From contig JALORL010000009.1 of the NCBI GenBank assembly GCA_025458915.1, forward strand, positions 1 to 33,866: a stretch of DNA of 33,866 bases. Direction: 5' to 3'. Positions 1-7,182 of this stretch are shown one piece after another. Both the position numbers and the translations under genes were made by a program. A model generated the notes under the pieces. That model made no database searches. It was not told where the DNA came from and saw nothing but the letters and a program-made list of their open reading frames with translations. This DNA comes from Hydrogenophaga sp. GTDB taxonomy: Bacteria; Pseudomonadota; Gammaproteobacteria; Burkholderiales; Burkholderiaceae_C. Numbering within the stretch: position 1 is the first letter of the stretch; every line of letters starts with the position of its first letter.

Positions 1-1191
1 ATGCGGCTGGCGTTCTGCCGCCCAGGCCGCTTCGTCCGGCAGCGTGAGATCGTCCAGATCGGCTGGGGTGGTATTCGCGTTGTCCACCCACTCCCGCAAA
101 GCTGGCCCGCCGTTGATGAGGTCGATGGCCAGGCGGTCGTGCTCGTATTCGTAGGGGAAATCGCGCCACAGCGGATAGTCGGGAGCTTGCAGGCGCAGCG
201 CCTTGAAGGCCAGGGCCTGCAGGCGCCAGGGCTTGAACGCTTGGTGGTCGTAGTGCTGCGGGTCTTCCACGTGGATCTGGAGGCCGGCGCACAGTTTGCC
301 CACGTGCTTGTGGAAGGTGGGTTCGAAGAAGCACTCGCGCAGCACGCACCCCTGCAGCCACTGCGGCGCCAGTTGGCGCATGTCGGCCAGCAGGCGGCGG
401 GCGTCGATGTCGGGGGCGCCGAACAGCTCCAGCGGGCGGGTGGTGCCGCGTCCTTCCGACAGCGTGGTGCCTTCGAGCATGACGGTGCCAGCGTACGCCC
501 GCGCCATGGACAGGTTGGCGGCGTTGGGGCTGGGGTTGACCCAGCTGCGGCCCACGGGCCAGCCGAAGCCGGGGGCTTCTTCGGGCTGCCAGCGGTCCAT
601 GGTGATGACGCGGTATTCCAGGTTCAAACCCAGGGTCGCGATGAACCACTGGCCCAGCTCGCCCATGGTCATGCCGTGGCGCATGGGCATGGCGCCAGCG
701 CCCACGAAGCTCTCCCAGCCGGGGCGAAGCGTGAGACCTTCCACCGGTCTTCCGGCCGGGTTGGGTCGGTCCAGCACCCACACCGCCTTGCCGTTGGCTG
801 CAGCCGCCTCCAGCACATAACGAAGCGTGGTGATGAAGGTGTAGATGCGGCAACCCAGGTCCTGCAGGTCCACCAGCAGCACGTCGAAGTGTTCCAGCAT
901 GGCGTCGGTGGGGCGGCGCACCGTGCCGTACAGGCTGAACACCGGGATGCCCAGGCGCGGGTCGTGGAAGTCGGGCGACTCGACCATGTTGTCCTGCTTG
1001 TCCCCGCGCAGTCCGTGCTGGGGGCCGAACGCGGCGGTGAGCTTCACGTCCGGCAGGGTGGCCAGGGCATCGAGCGCGTGGGTGAGGTCCCGCGTGACCG
1101 AAGCGGGGTGGGCCAGCAGGGCCACACGCCGGCCAGCCAGCGGTGCGCGAAGGGTCGGGTCAGAGAGGAAACGTTCGAGGCCGAGTTGCAT
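1..1191 (-). CDS. NamZ/DUF1343-type exo-beta-N-acetylmuramidase, C-terminus cut by window edge
   Basis: The reverse strand stays open from position 1191 to the window edge (397 codons, no stop reached). The N-terminus contains LAGRRVALLAHPASVT and, further on, VLLVDLQDLGCRIYTF. Both are hallmarks of the DUF1343 family, whose studied members (such as Bacillus subtilis NamZ) remove N-acetylmuramic acid from the ends of peptidoglycan fragments. The visible end (YEYEHDRLAIDLINGG) lies close to the usual family C-terminus, so little is missing. No signal peptide is visible, so a cytoplasmic, wall-recycling role is likelier than a secreted one; this is inference. The ATG at 1191 fits the usual family start. 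An in-frame GTG at 1227 would overlap the upstream gene's stop as GTGA and add 12 residues. The upstream neighbours are the DOMON-like and lipoprotein genes on the same strand. Confidence 0.88.
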   Translation of the reverse strand, partial: MQLGLERFLSDPTLRAPLAGRRVALLAHPASVTRDLTHALDALATLPDVKLTAAFGPQHGLRGDKQDNMVESPDFHDPRLGIPVFSLYGTVRRPTDAMLEHFDVLLVDLQDLGCRIYTFITTLRYVLEAAAANGKAVWVLDRPNPAGRPVEGLTLRPGWESFVGAGAMPMRHGMTMGELGQWFIATLGLNLEYRVITMDRWQPEEAPGFGWPVGRSWVNPSPNAANLSMARAYAGTVMLEGTTLSEGRGTTRPLELFGAPDIDARRLLADMRQLAPQWLQGCVLRECFFEPTFHKHVGKLCAGLQIHVEDPQHYDHQAFKPWRLQALAFKALRLQAPDYPLWRDFPYEYEHDRLAIDLINGGPALREWVDNANTTPADLDDLTLPDEAAWAAERQPH

Positions 1192-1223
1192 GGCGCTAGC
1201 GATGTGCTGAGGAAGGGGGCCGG

Positions 1224-1826
1224 TCACAGCTGCGCAACGAATGCGCTGCGGTGGTGGAAGTCGGGTTGGGGCTGGGGGTGGTGCAGGGCCCAGTGGCTCA
1301 CGGCACCGTCGAGCGTTTCAATGACAGCGCTCAGGCTCAGTTCCAGCGGCTCGCCAGGCAGGGCGGTGGGCCAGGCGGCTGCTGGCACCCAGGCCTGCAG
1401 CAAGAAGGTGTTGTCGGTTGACCGACAAGCAATCGCGGGAGCGAAGGCCTGGAGGGGCGTCTCGGTGTGTGGGTCGCGCTGGCGCTGGTCCGAAAAGGCG
1501 TAGTGGGCCCACTGGCTGGAGGGCGAAAAGTTGAACTCGCGGTAGGCCGGGTCGCGGTGCAGACCCAAAAAGGCTTCAAAGCAGGTGTGGCGCCACAGGC
1601 CGTCGGCCTGCCCGGGCGCTTGTGGAGCGGGAAAACGAACGGCGGCCACATCTCCTACCAGTTCATAGTGGAAGCACCAGCCCGCAGCAGGGCCGAGGGT
1701 GCTTGGCCAGACCCAGGCGTTGAGGGACAGCGATGGGCCTTGTGGCGAGACGGGATGGCGCACCAGTGGCTGCGCGGCAACGGTTTCAGGACGGGGTATC
1801 GGGGTAGTCACAACGGGCGGCTTCAC
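1224..1826 (-). CDS. DOMON-like domain protein
   Basis: This 200-residue protein carries the pattern of the DOMON-like family often found near cell-wall genes in proteobacteria. LWRHTCFEAFLG lies near residue 77, YREFNFSPSSQWAHYAF near 95 and SLSAVIETLDGAVSHWAL near 164, with a PDFHHRSAF tail. DOMON folds are beta-sandwiches that in other proteins bind haem or sugars. The ligand of this soluble bacterial subfamily is, to my knowledge, not established. No signal peptide or membrane segment is seen. The start is a GTG at 1826 without a clear ribosome-binding site; no in-frame ATG lies before the conserved part. The gene sits 31 nt after the lipoprotein gene and touches the NamZ-like gene downstream, so the three are probably one transcript. 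Confidence 0.85.
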   Translation of the reverse strand: MKPPVVTTPIPRPETVAAQPLVRHPVSPQGPSLSLNAWVWPSTLGPAAGWCFHYELVGDVAAVRFPAPQAPGQADGLWRHTCFEAFLGLHRDPAYREFNFSPSSQWAHYAFSDQRQRDPHTETPLQAFAPAIACRSTDNTFLLQAWVPAAAWPTALPGEPLELSLSAVIETLDGAVSHWALHHPQPQPDFHHRSAFVAQL

Positions 1827-1857
1827 GGTGCGTGATTGTCGCAGCCCGCCGCCCCCC

Positions 1858-2328
1858 TCAAGGCTGGTAGCAGCGGCCGCTGGGGTCCACCTCGATGCGG
1901 ATCAGCTCCTGGCCGCCGCCACCCCAGTCGCGCCCACCGGTAAAGGTCAGGCAGCCTTCCCCCCGGTAGAGGGTGATCATGCGGCGCGAGTCGGTGCCGA
2001 AGTAGAAGGGGATCCAGCGCTTGCCGGTTTCGTGGGCGTATTGCGCGTCGGGAATGCCGATGAGCCGCTGCACCGGAAGCATCTGCATGCCGATCTGCAG
2101 CTGGGCGAAGCGGCTGCCAGGTGCAGCGACGCCGATGATCTCGCCTTCGAAGGAGCCGTCCTGCGAGGGCACGATGCGGGTCTCGCCTGGGCCCGGCGTG
2201 GCGGCCGTGCTGGCCGCGGGCCCTGAACCGGCCCGGGGCTTCGGGGGCTCATCCAGCGATACGGTGGCACAGCCAGCCAGCAGGACGGCTGCCAGGGCAA
2301 AGGGCAGGGCGGGGCGGGCAAAGGACAT
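1858..2328 (-). CDS. Small outer-membrane-type lipoprotein with BamE/SmpA-like motif
   Basis: This 156-residue protein begins with a lipoprotein signal peptide ending in LLAGC, so it should be lipidated on Cys20 after signal peptidase II cleavage. A Pro/Ala-rich linker follows (about residues 28-50). Then comes a domain containing FAQLQIGM and VQRLIGIPD, which resembles the IGM...V...LG.PD signature of BamE/SmpA/OmlA-like lipoproteins. That fold match is inference from a short motif. The C-terminus contains a Gly stretch (DWGGGG) and ends RCYQP. The ATG at 2328 is preceded by AGGAG at suitable spacing. A TAGAAT hexamer on the minus strand (2399-2394) could be its -10 element, but no good -35 is visible. 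First gene of the leftward trio; specific function not recognised. Confidence 0.8.
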   Translation of the reverse strand: MSFARPALPFALAAVLLAGCATVSLDEPPKPRAGSGPAASTAATPGPGETRIVPSQDGSFEGEIIGVAAPGSRFAQLQIGMQMLPVQRLIGIPDAQYAHETGKRWIPFYFGTDSRRMITLYRGEGCLTFTGGRDWGGGGQELIRIEVDPSGRCYQP

Positions 2329-2519
2329 CGGATGGGCTCCTGTGGTGTGGGGGTGGCGGTAGTGCCCTCAAGGGGGCTCGCCAATGGCCAGAGATTCTAG
2401 GGAGCGCCCGGGCGTGAAACGCACTTCCGCGTGGGTACAGGCGTAACACAGTGTGCTTCGGTCAACCGGTTGGGAAGGGGGTCGGTTCGCTTGTACCGCC
2501 GGGCTCGAGGCCTGCGTTG

Positions 2520-2575
2520 GTGTCACCAAAGCTTCATGGCAATGCCACGGAAGGTTCACCGCACCTTCCCAGAAT
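2520..2575 (+). promoter_or_regulatory. Candidate PhoB-dependent promoter of olsB
   Basis: Four half-sites are spaced exactly 11 bp apart: GTGTCAC (2520), GCTTCAT (2531), ATGCCAC (2542) and GGTTCAC (2553). Each has TCA or CCA at the same position as the PhoB half-site CTGTCAT. A -10 hexamer, CAGAAT (2570-2575), starts 10 nt after the last half-site. No -35 element is visible, as expected for PhoB promoters where the box replaces it. The individual half-sites are degenerate, so the phasing is the main support. The implied transcription start (about 2582) makes the ATG at 2584 nearly leaderless and favours initiation at 2644. Confidence 0.6.
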
Positions 2576-2601
2576 GGGGACTCATGAACAAACACACCAA
2601 A

Positions 2602-2625
2602 GCCCACCCGGCAGTTGCGGTGGGC
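2602..2625 (+). other. Leader hairpin before olsB ribosome-binding site
   Basis: GCCCACC (2602-2608) pairs perfectly with GGTGGGC (2619-2625) around a 10-nt loop. The hairpin lies in the proposed 5' leader, 5 nt before the GAGGGAG ribosome-binding site at 2631-2637. It may affect translation of olsB, but nothing in the sequence shows that it does. The rest of the 2329-2643 intergenic region holds only the PhoB-type promoter and a possible leftward -10. Confidence 0.4.
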
Positions 2626-2643
2626 GCTCCGAGGGAGATGCTC

Positions 2644-3507
2644 ATGAACACCGGCGCCATCGACCTGCCGTTGCTGCAAAACAGTTCAACGATGGGCTCT
2701 GCGATCCCACCGATCCAGCTCATACCCACGTCACCGCGCGCTGCAGCCCTTCCGGAGGCAGCGCGCACCGGCGGCATTGAGGTGTCATGGGCGCGGCATC
2801 TGGACGAAGTTCGGGAAGCCCAACGGCTGCGGTACGCGGTGTTCGCCGGGGAAATGGGAGCCAATCTGCCCCAAACGTTGCCCGGCCACGATGTGGATCT
2901 GTTTGACGATTTCTGCGAACACCTGCTCGTGCGCGACGCCGACACCCGCGAGGTGATTGGCACCTACCGCGTGCTCACGCCCGTGCAGGCGCGCCGCGTG
3001 GGCAGCACCTACAGCGACACCGAGTTCGACCTCACCCGCCTGCGCCTCATCCGCGACCGCATGGTGGAGCTCGGCCGCAGCTGTGTGCATGCCGATCACC
3101 GCCACGGCGGCGTGATCATGGCCCTGTGGGGCGCTTTGGCCGAATTCATGGTGCGCAACCAGCTCGACACCATGGTGGGGTGCGCCAGCATGCCGATGAA
3201 TGGACAGGGTTCCAGCGGTGCCTTGGCAGCGGGTCATGCGGCTGCAAGCATCTGGCGCAAGGTGAGCCAGACGCACATGGCCTCCATCGAGTTTCATGTG
3301 CGCCCGCGCCTGCCCTTGCCCATCGAGCGCCTGGACAGCTCGCTGGAGCTGGAGCCTCCGGCGCTCATCAAAGGCTACCTGCGCCTGGGCGCCAGGGTGC
3401 TCGGCCCACCGGCCTGGGACCCGGACTTCAACACCGCCGACCTGCCCATGATGATGCGCATTGCCGACCTTCCGCCCCGCTACCGCAAGCACTTCCTGGG
3501 GGCGTGA
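2644..3507 (+). CDS. olsB: GNAT-family L-ornithine N-acyltransferase (ornithine lipid synthesis)
   Basis: OlsB transfers a 3-hydroxy fatty acid from acyl-ACP to ornithine, giving lyso-ornithine lipid, the first step to phosphate-free ornithine lipids. The 287-residue protein is close to the length of the Sinorhizobium OlsB as I recall it. The acyltransferase core starts near residue 47, with RLRYAVFAGEMGA (62-73), VDLFDDFCEHLLV (84-96), IGTYRVL (105-111) and ELGRSCVHADHRHGGVI (142-158) as the signature blocks. ATG 2644 has GGAG 6 nt upstream. ATG 2638 and ATG 2584 are in-frame alternatives, the latter adding 20 residues and carrying its own GGGGA. The stop overlaps the start of the metallophosphoesterase gene (ATGA), implying translational coupling. 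A PhoB-type promoter lies upstream. The partner O-acyltransferase gene olsA is not in this window. Confidence 0.85.
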   Translation: MNTGAIDLPLLQNSSTMGSAIPPIQLIPTSPRAAALPEAARTGGIEVSWARHLDEVREAQRLRYAVFAGEMGANLPQTLPGHDVDLFDDFCEHLLVRDADTREVIGTYRVLTPVQARRVGSTYSDTEFDLTRLRLIRDRMVELGRSCVHADHRHGGVIMALWGALAEFMVRNQLDTMVGCASMPMNGQGSSGALAAGHAAASIWRKVSQTHMASIEFHVRPRLPLPIERLDSSLELEPPALIKGYLRLGARVLGPPAWDPDFNTADLPMMMRIADLPPRYRKHFLGA

Positions 3508-4412
3508 TGAAGACGGCCTTCGAAGCGCTGGGAGGCTGGAGTTTCAAAGGGGTTCCACCGGCCGGCTTCGATACCGCCAGCATCAGCCCTGGGGCCGGGG
3601 ACGATGCCATTCATGAAGACGGCGAGCGCGCCACCTACCGCGCGGTGTTCATCTCCGATCTGCACCTGGGCACCGCGGGTTGCCAGGCGCATGCCTTGCT
3701 GGACTTCCTGAAGCACCACCCCAGCCAGTCGCTGTATCTGGTGGGTGACATCATCGACGGCTGGCAGTTGCGCCGGAAGTGGTTCTGGCCACAGTCGCAC
3801 AACGACGTGGTGCAGAAATTGCTGCGGCGCGCGCGCAAGGGCTGCCGGGTGGTGTTCGTGCCGGGGAACCACGACGAATTTGCCCGCCAGTTCCACGGCC
3901 ACAGCTTCGGCGGCATAGAGGTCAGCAACGAAGCCGTGCACACCACTGCCGATGGCCGGCGCCTTTGGGTCGTTCACGGTGACCATTTCGACGGCGTGAT
4001 CCAGTGCGCGAAGTGGCTGGCCTACGTGGGCGACAACCTGTACGAATTCACGTTGCGCCTGAACCGGCACCTGAATTCGCTGCGGGCCCGTCTGGGGCTG
4101 CCGTACTGGTCGCTATCGCAGTACCTCAAGCACAAGGTCAAGACAGCCGTGAACTACGTGAGCGACTTTGAAGGCGCAGTGGCTTCCGAAGCGCGCCGTC
4201 AGGGCTACCACGGCGTGGTCTGCGGCCACATCCACCGCCCGGAAATGCGGCTGATCGGCGACACCCTGTACTGCAACGACGGCGACTGGGTGGAGAGCCT
4301 GTCCGCGCTGGTGGAGCACGCCGATGGCCGGCTGGAACTGGTGCATTGGGCCCATCCGCTGGCGCAGGACATGCGTGTCGACGAAGCGCAGGGCGCAGTC
4401 GAAGCGCGGTAG
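3507..4412 (+). CDS. Calcineurin-like metallophosphoesterase, PlcP/LpxH-like
   Basis: This 301-residue protein has all the metal-binding blocks of the family: SDLHLG (D51, H53), GDIIDGW (D81), PGNHDE (N121, H122), VHGDHFD (H157) and GHIHRPE (H241, H243). Automatic annotation would probably call it UDP-2,3-diacylglucosamine diphosphatase. However, the blocks LYLVGDIIDGW, WPQSHNDVVQKLLR and LPYWSLSQYLK match, from memory, the PlcP phospholipase C of rhizobia and marine bacteria. That enzyme cuts phospholipids to diacylglycerol during phosphate starvation. Coupling to olsB by a 1-nt stop/start overlap, and the PhoB-type promoter ahead of olsB, support the PlcP reading; substrate is inferred. The first 44 residues are an extra N-terminal extension without recognisable motifs. 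ppk follows after 156 nt from its own promoter. Confidence 0.82.
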   Translation: MKTAFEALGGWSFKGVPPAGFDTASISPGAGDDAIHEDGERATYRAVFISDLHLGTAGCQAHALLDFLKHHPSQSLYLVGDIIDGWQLRRKWFWPQSHNDVVQKLLRRARKGCRVVFVPGNHDEFARQFHGHSFGGIEVSNEAVHTTADGRRLWVVHGDHFDGVIQCAKWLAYVGDNLYEFTLRLNRHLNSLRARLGLPYWSLSQYLKHKVKTAVNYVSDFEGAVASEARRQGYHGVVCGHIHRPEMRLIGDTLYCNDGDWVESLSALVEHADGRLELVHWAHPLAQDMRVDEAQGAVEAR

Positions 4413-4438
4413 TCAGGCCGGTTCGCAGCCCGCGGGGA

Positions 4439-4494
4439 TCTTCACCCGAACGCCACAAAACTGTCACACAAAAGTCATGCGTCCGTTGAATAAT
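4439..4494 (+). promoter_or_regulatory. Candidate PhoB-dependent promoter of ppk
   Basis: Four half-sites at exact 11-bp intervals are visible: TCTTCAC (4439), ACGCCAC (4450), CTGTCAC (4461) and AAGTCAT (4472). The last two form a near-consensus Pho box (CTGTCAC, 4-nt spacer, AAGTCAT). The -10 hexamer AATAAT (4489-4494) starts 10 nt after the box. Transcription would begin near 4501, giving ppk a leader of about 68 nt. Confidence 0.75.
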
Positions 4495-4568
4495 TGAAGA
4501 CACTTTGCGTCTCCGGAGGGCCCCTGCGGGGCCAGCCAGAGGCGTCCATTCACCCTCCAACGGTCTTC

Positions 4569-6650
4569 ATGAGCGCCAGCAGCCAGCCCAACAAGATTCC
4601 CTTCCTGGACCGCGACCACAGCATCCTGGCCTTCAACGAGCGGGTGATGGACTGGGCGCGCCGGCCCGACGTTCCGCTGCTGGAACGCTTGCGCTACCTC
4701 ACCATCGTCTCCAGCAATCTGGACGAGTTCTTCGAGGTGCGCATGGCCCCGCACCTCAACGCGCTGAAAGCGAACGAGCAGCGCGGCATCTACACCGCCC
4801 AGACCCACCAGCTGATTGCGGAAAAGATCCACCTGTTGGTGGCCCAGCAGTACGCCATCTACAACGACGAACTGCTGCCGCTGCTGGAGAAGAAGGGCAT
4901 CAAGCTCATCACCCACGGTGAGCGCAACCCGCGCCAGCGGCGCTGGATCAAGGACTACTTCAGCCGCGAGGTGCAACCCCTGCTGCTGCCCATCGGGCTG
5001 GACCCGTCGCACCCGTTTCCCCAGGTGGCCAACAAGTCGCTGAACTTCATCGTTCGGCTGGCGGGCAAGGATGCGTTCGGCCGGGAAAACGAAATTGCCA
5101 TCGTGAAGGTGCCGCGCATCCTGCCGCGCTTTTTCCGCATGCCGCCGGTGAAAGGCTCCAAGCAGGCGCACTTTGTCTCCATCTCCAGTCTCATCCGCTC
5201 TCATCTGGGCGACCTGTTCCCTGGGCGCCAGGTGACCGAGTTTTCGCAATTCCGCGTGACGCGGCACTCCGACCTGGCGGTGGACGAAGAAGAAGTGAAG
5301 AACCTGCGCACCGCCCTGCGCAAGGGGTTGCAGCAGCGCCACTACGGCGAGGCCTTGCGGCTGGAGGTCACTGCCGGTTGTTCAGAATACCTGTCGGGCT
5401 TCCTGCTGGCGCAGTTCGGACTGCCGGAACAGGCGCTCTACCGCGTTCCGGGTCCGGTGAACCTGGTGCGGCTGAACCAGCTGATCGACCAGGTGGAAGC
5501 GCCCGCGTTGCGGTTCGAGCGCTACAACGCCGGTTGGCCCGCACAGCTCACGCCAGGGCAGTCGTTCTTCGAACGGTTGCAGCAGGGCGACGTGTTGATC
5601 CACCAGCCTTATGAGAGCTTCGACGCGGTGCTGGCCTTCCTGCGCGAGGCGGTGGAAGACCCGCAGGTGCTGGCCATCAAGCAGACCATCTACCGCGCGG
5701 GGGCGCGCTCCGAGTTGATGAACCTGCTGCGCGAGGCGGTGCGGCGCGGCAAGGAAGTCACCGCTGTGGTGGAACTCAAGGCCCGCTTCGATGAAGAGGC
5801 GAACATCAACTACGCCGAGCGGCTGGAGTCGGTGGGGGCGCAGGTGGTGTATGGCGTGGTGGGCCTGAAAACCCACGCCAAGATGCTGCTCATCACCCGG
5901 CGCGAAGACGGTCAGCTTCGGCGCTACGCCCACATGTCCACCGGCAACTACAACGCGTCCACCGCGCGCCTGTACACCGACCTGAACTACCTCACGGCGG
6001 ACGAAGCCCTCACCGCCGACCTGGACCAGATCTTCCTGCACCTGGCGAGCCAGAACCGGCTGCCCAGGCTGAACAAGGCGCTCATTGCGCCGTTTCACCT
6101 GCACAAGGCCATGCTGGACAAGGTGGACGCCGCCGCCGCGGCGGCCAGGGCAGGCAAGGAGGCGCGCATCATCCTCAAGATGAATGCGCTCACCGACGAG
6201 CCGCTGGCCCGTGCGCTGGCCCATGCGTCCCAGCAAGGCGTGAAGATCGACATCATCGTGCGCGGCGCCTGCATCCTGCCTGCCCAGGTGCCCGGCATCA
6301 CCGACAACGTGCGGGTGCGTTCCATCATCGGCCGGCTGCTGGAGCATTCGCGGGTGTACTACTTCCGGGTCGATGGCGTGGACGACCTCTGGCTCTCCAG
6401 TGCCGACTGGATGAACCGCAACATGCTGCGTCGCCTGGAGCTGGCCTGGCCGGTGACCGATCCGGGTCTGCGCGCCCGCATCATGGACGAATGCCTGTCG
6501 TCGTACCTGCACGACAACAAGGACGCCTGGTTGCTCCAGCCCGACGGTCAATATGTGCCTGCCGGCAGCGGTGGCACAGGAGGCAAGGGCCGCGCTGCCC
6601 AGCACTCGGCGCAGTCGGCCCTGATGGCGCGCTACGGCAGCAAGGGCTGA
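4569..6650 (+). CDS. ppk: Polyphosphate kinase 1
   Basis: Ppk1 reversibly builds inorganic polyphosphate from the terminal phosphate of ATP. At 693 residues it matches the usual length. The N-terminal domain opens with FLDRDHSILAFNERV and contains SSNLDEFFEVRM. The catalytic half contains IYRAGARSELM, the phosphorylated histidine in GLKTHAKML (H436) and the second essential histidine in LLEHSRVYYFR (H593), close to E. coli H435 and H592. The last 30 residues are a low-complexity Gly/Ala tail. The ATG at 4569 is chosen because the conserved N-terminus starts about ten codons later; its ribosome-binding site is weak. The gene has its own PhoB-type promoter, so it should be induced with pstS. 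sixA follows after 14 nt. Confidence 0.97.
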   Translation: MSASSQPNKIPFLDRDHSILAFNERVMDWARRPDVPLLERLRYLTIVSSNLDEFFEVRMAPHLNALKANEQRGIYTAQTHQLIAEKIHLLVAQQYAIYNDELLPLLEKKGIKLITHGERNPRQRRWIKDYFSREVQPLLLPIGLDPSHPFPQVANKSLNFIVRLAGKDAFGRENEIAIVKVPRILPRFFRMPPVKGSKQAHFVSISSLIRSHLGDLFPGRQVTEFSQFRVTRHSDLAVDEEEVKNLRTALRKGLQQRHYGEALRLEVTAGCSEYLSGFLLAQFGLPEQALYRVPGPVNLVRLNQLIDQVEAPALRFERYNAGWPAQLTPGQSFFERLQQGDVLIHQPYESFDAVLAFLREAVEDPQVLAIKQTIYRAGARSELMNLLREAVRRGKEVTAVVELKARFDEEANINYAERLESVGAQVVYGVVGLKTHAKMLLITRREDGQLRRYAHMSTGNYNASTARLYTDLNYLTADEALTADLDQIFLHLASQNRLPRLNKALIAPFHLHKAMLDKVDAAAAAARAGKEARIILKMNALTDEPLARALAHASQQGVKIDIIVRGACILPAQVPGITDNVRVRSIIGRLLEHSRVYYFRVDGVDDLWLSSADWMNRNMLRRLELAWPVTDPGLRARIMDECLSSYLHDNKDAWLLQPDGQYVPAGSGGTGGKGRAAQHSAQSALMARYGSKG

Positions 6651-6664
6651 AGGGCGGGGCAGAC

Positions 6665-7147
6665 ATGGATCTCATTCTCTGGCGGCACGCCGAGGCACAC
6701 GAACATCCCGACCCGCTGCACGGTGCGCAGGGCGATGCACTGGACCTCGCCCGCAAGCTCACGCTCCGTGGGGAAAAGCAGGCCAGCCGCATGGCAGCCT
6801 GGCTGGACCGCCAGCTGCCGGAGGGGGCGCGCATCTTCAGCAGCCCGGCGGCGCGCTGTGAACAAACGGCCATGGCACTGGGACGCAAGTTCAAGCTGCG
6901 CGATGAACTGGTGCCAGAGGGCGACCCGCTTGAGCTGCTCCAGGTGGCCCAGTGGCCCGAAGGCCGTGCGCCCGTGTTGGTGGTGGGCCACCAGCCCACA
7001 CTGGGACGCGTGATCGCCCGGTTGCTGCATCTCAGCGAAGAGGAATGTTCCGTCAAGAAGGGCGCGGTCTGGTGGCTGCGCTACCGCCAGCGCGGCTCCT
7101 CCGGTCAGACGGTGGTGGTGACAGTACAGACCCCCGAGCTGCTGTAG
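6665..7147 (+). CDS. sixA: Phosphohistidine phosphatase SixA
   Basis: SixA is a small histidine phosphatase that removes phosphate from phosphohistidine, classically on HPt domains or PTS proteins. The 160-residue protein starts LILWRHAEA, the RHG-type catalytic motif with the phosphate-accepting H8. It has SSPAARCEQTA near residue 58 and a second catalytic histidine in VVGHQPTLG (near 109). Length and layout agree with E. coli SixA. The gene begins 14 nt after ppk and is probably co-transcribed with it. Possible local substrates are the HPt domain of the hybrid kinase at 9082-12036, or phosphotransfer proteins elsewhere; this is speculation. It converges with the H1-like gene, 35 nt away. 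Confidence 0.92.
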   Translation: MDLILWRHAEAHEHPDPLHGAQGDALDLARKLTLRGEKQASRMAAWLDRQLPEGARIFSSPAARCEQTAMALGRKFKLRDELVPEGDPLELLQVAQWPEGRAPVLVVGHQPTLGRVIARLLHLSEEECSVKKGAVWWLRYRQRGSSGQTVVVTVQTPELL

Positions 7148-7182
7148 ACAGGCCCCAGACCACCACGCTGCCTGCCAGCGGT

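Noticed and set aside
1-1503. 500-codon rightward frame at the left edge
   Set aside because: It is antisense to the NamZ-like and DOMON-like genes, whose family motifs are clear.
2431-2643. Upstream extension of olsB
   Set aside because: It would run through the PhoB-type half-sites and -10 hexamer, has no ribosome-binding site and exceeds the family length.
7148-7182. CGCTG/CAGCG hairpin as terminator between sixA and the H1-like gene
   Set aside because: Only 5 bp with no T-run on either strand.
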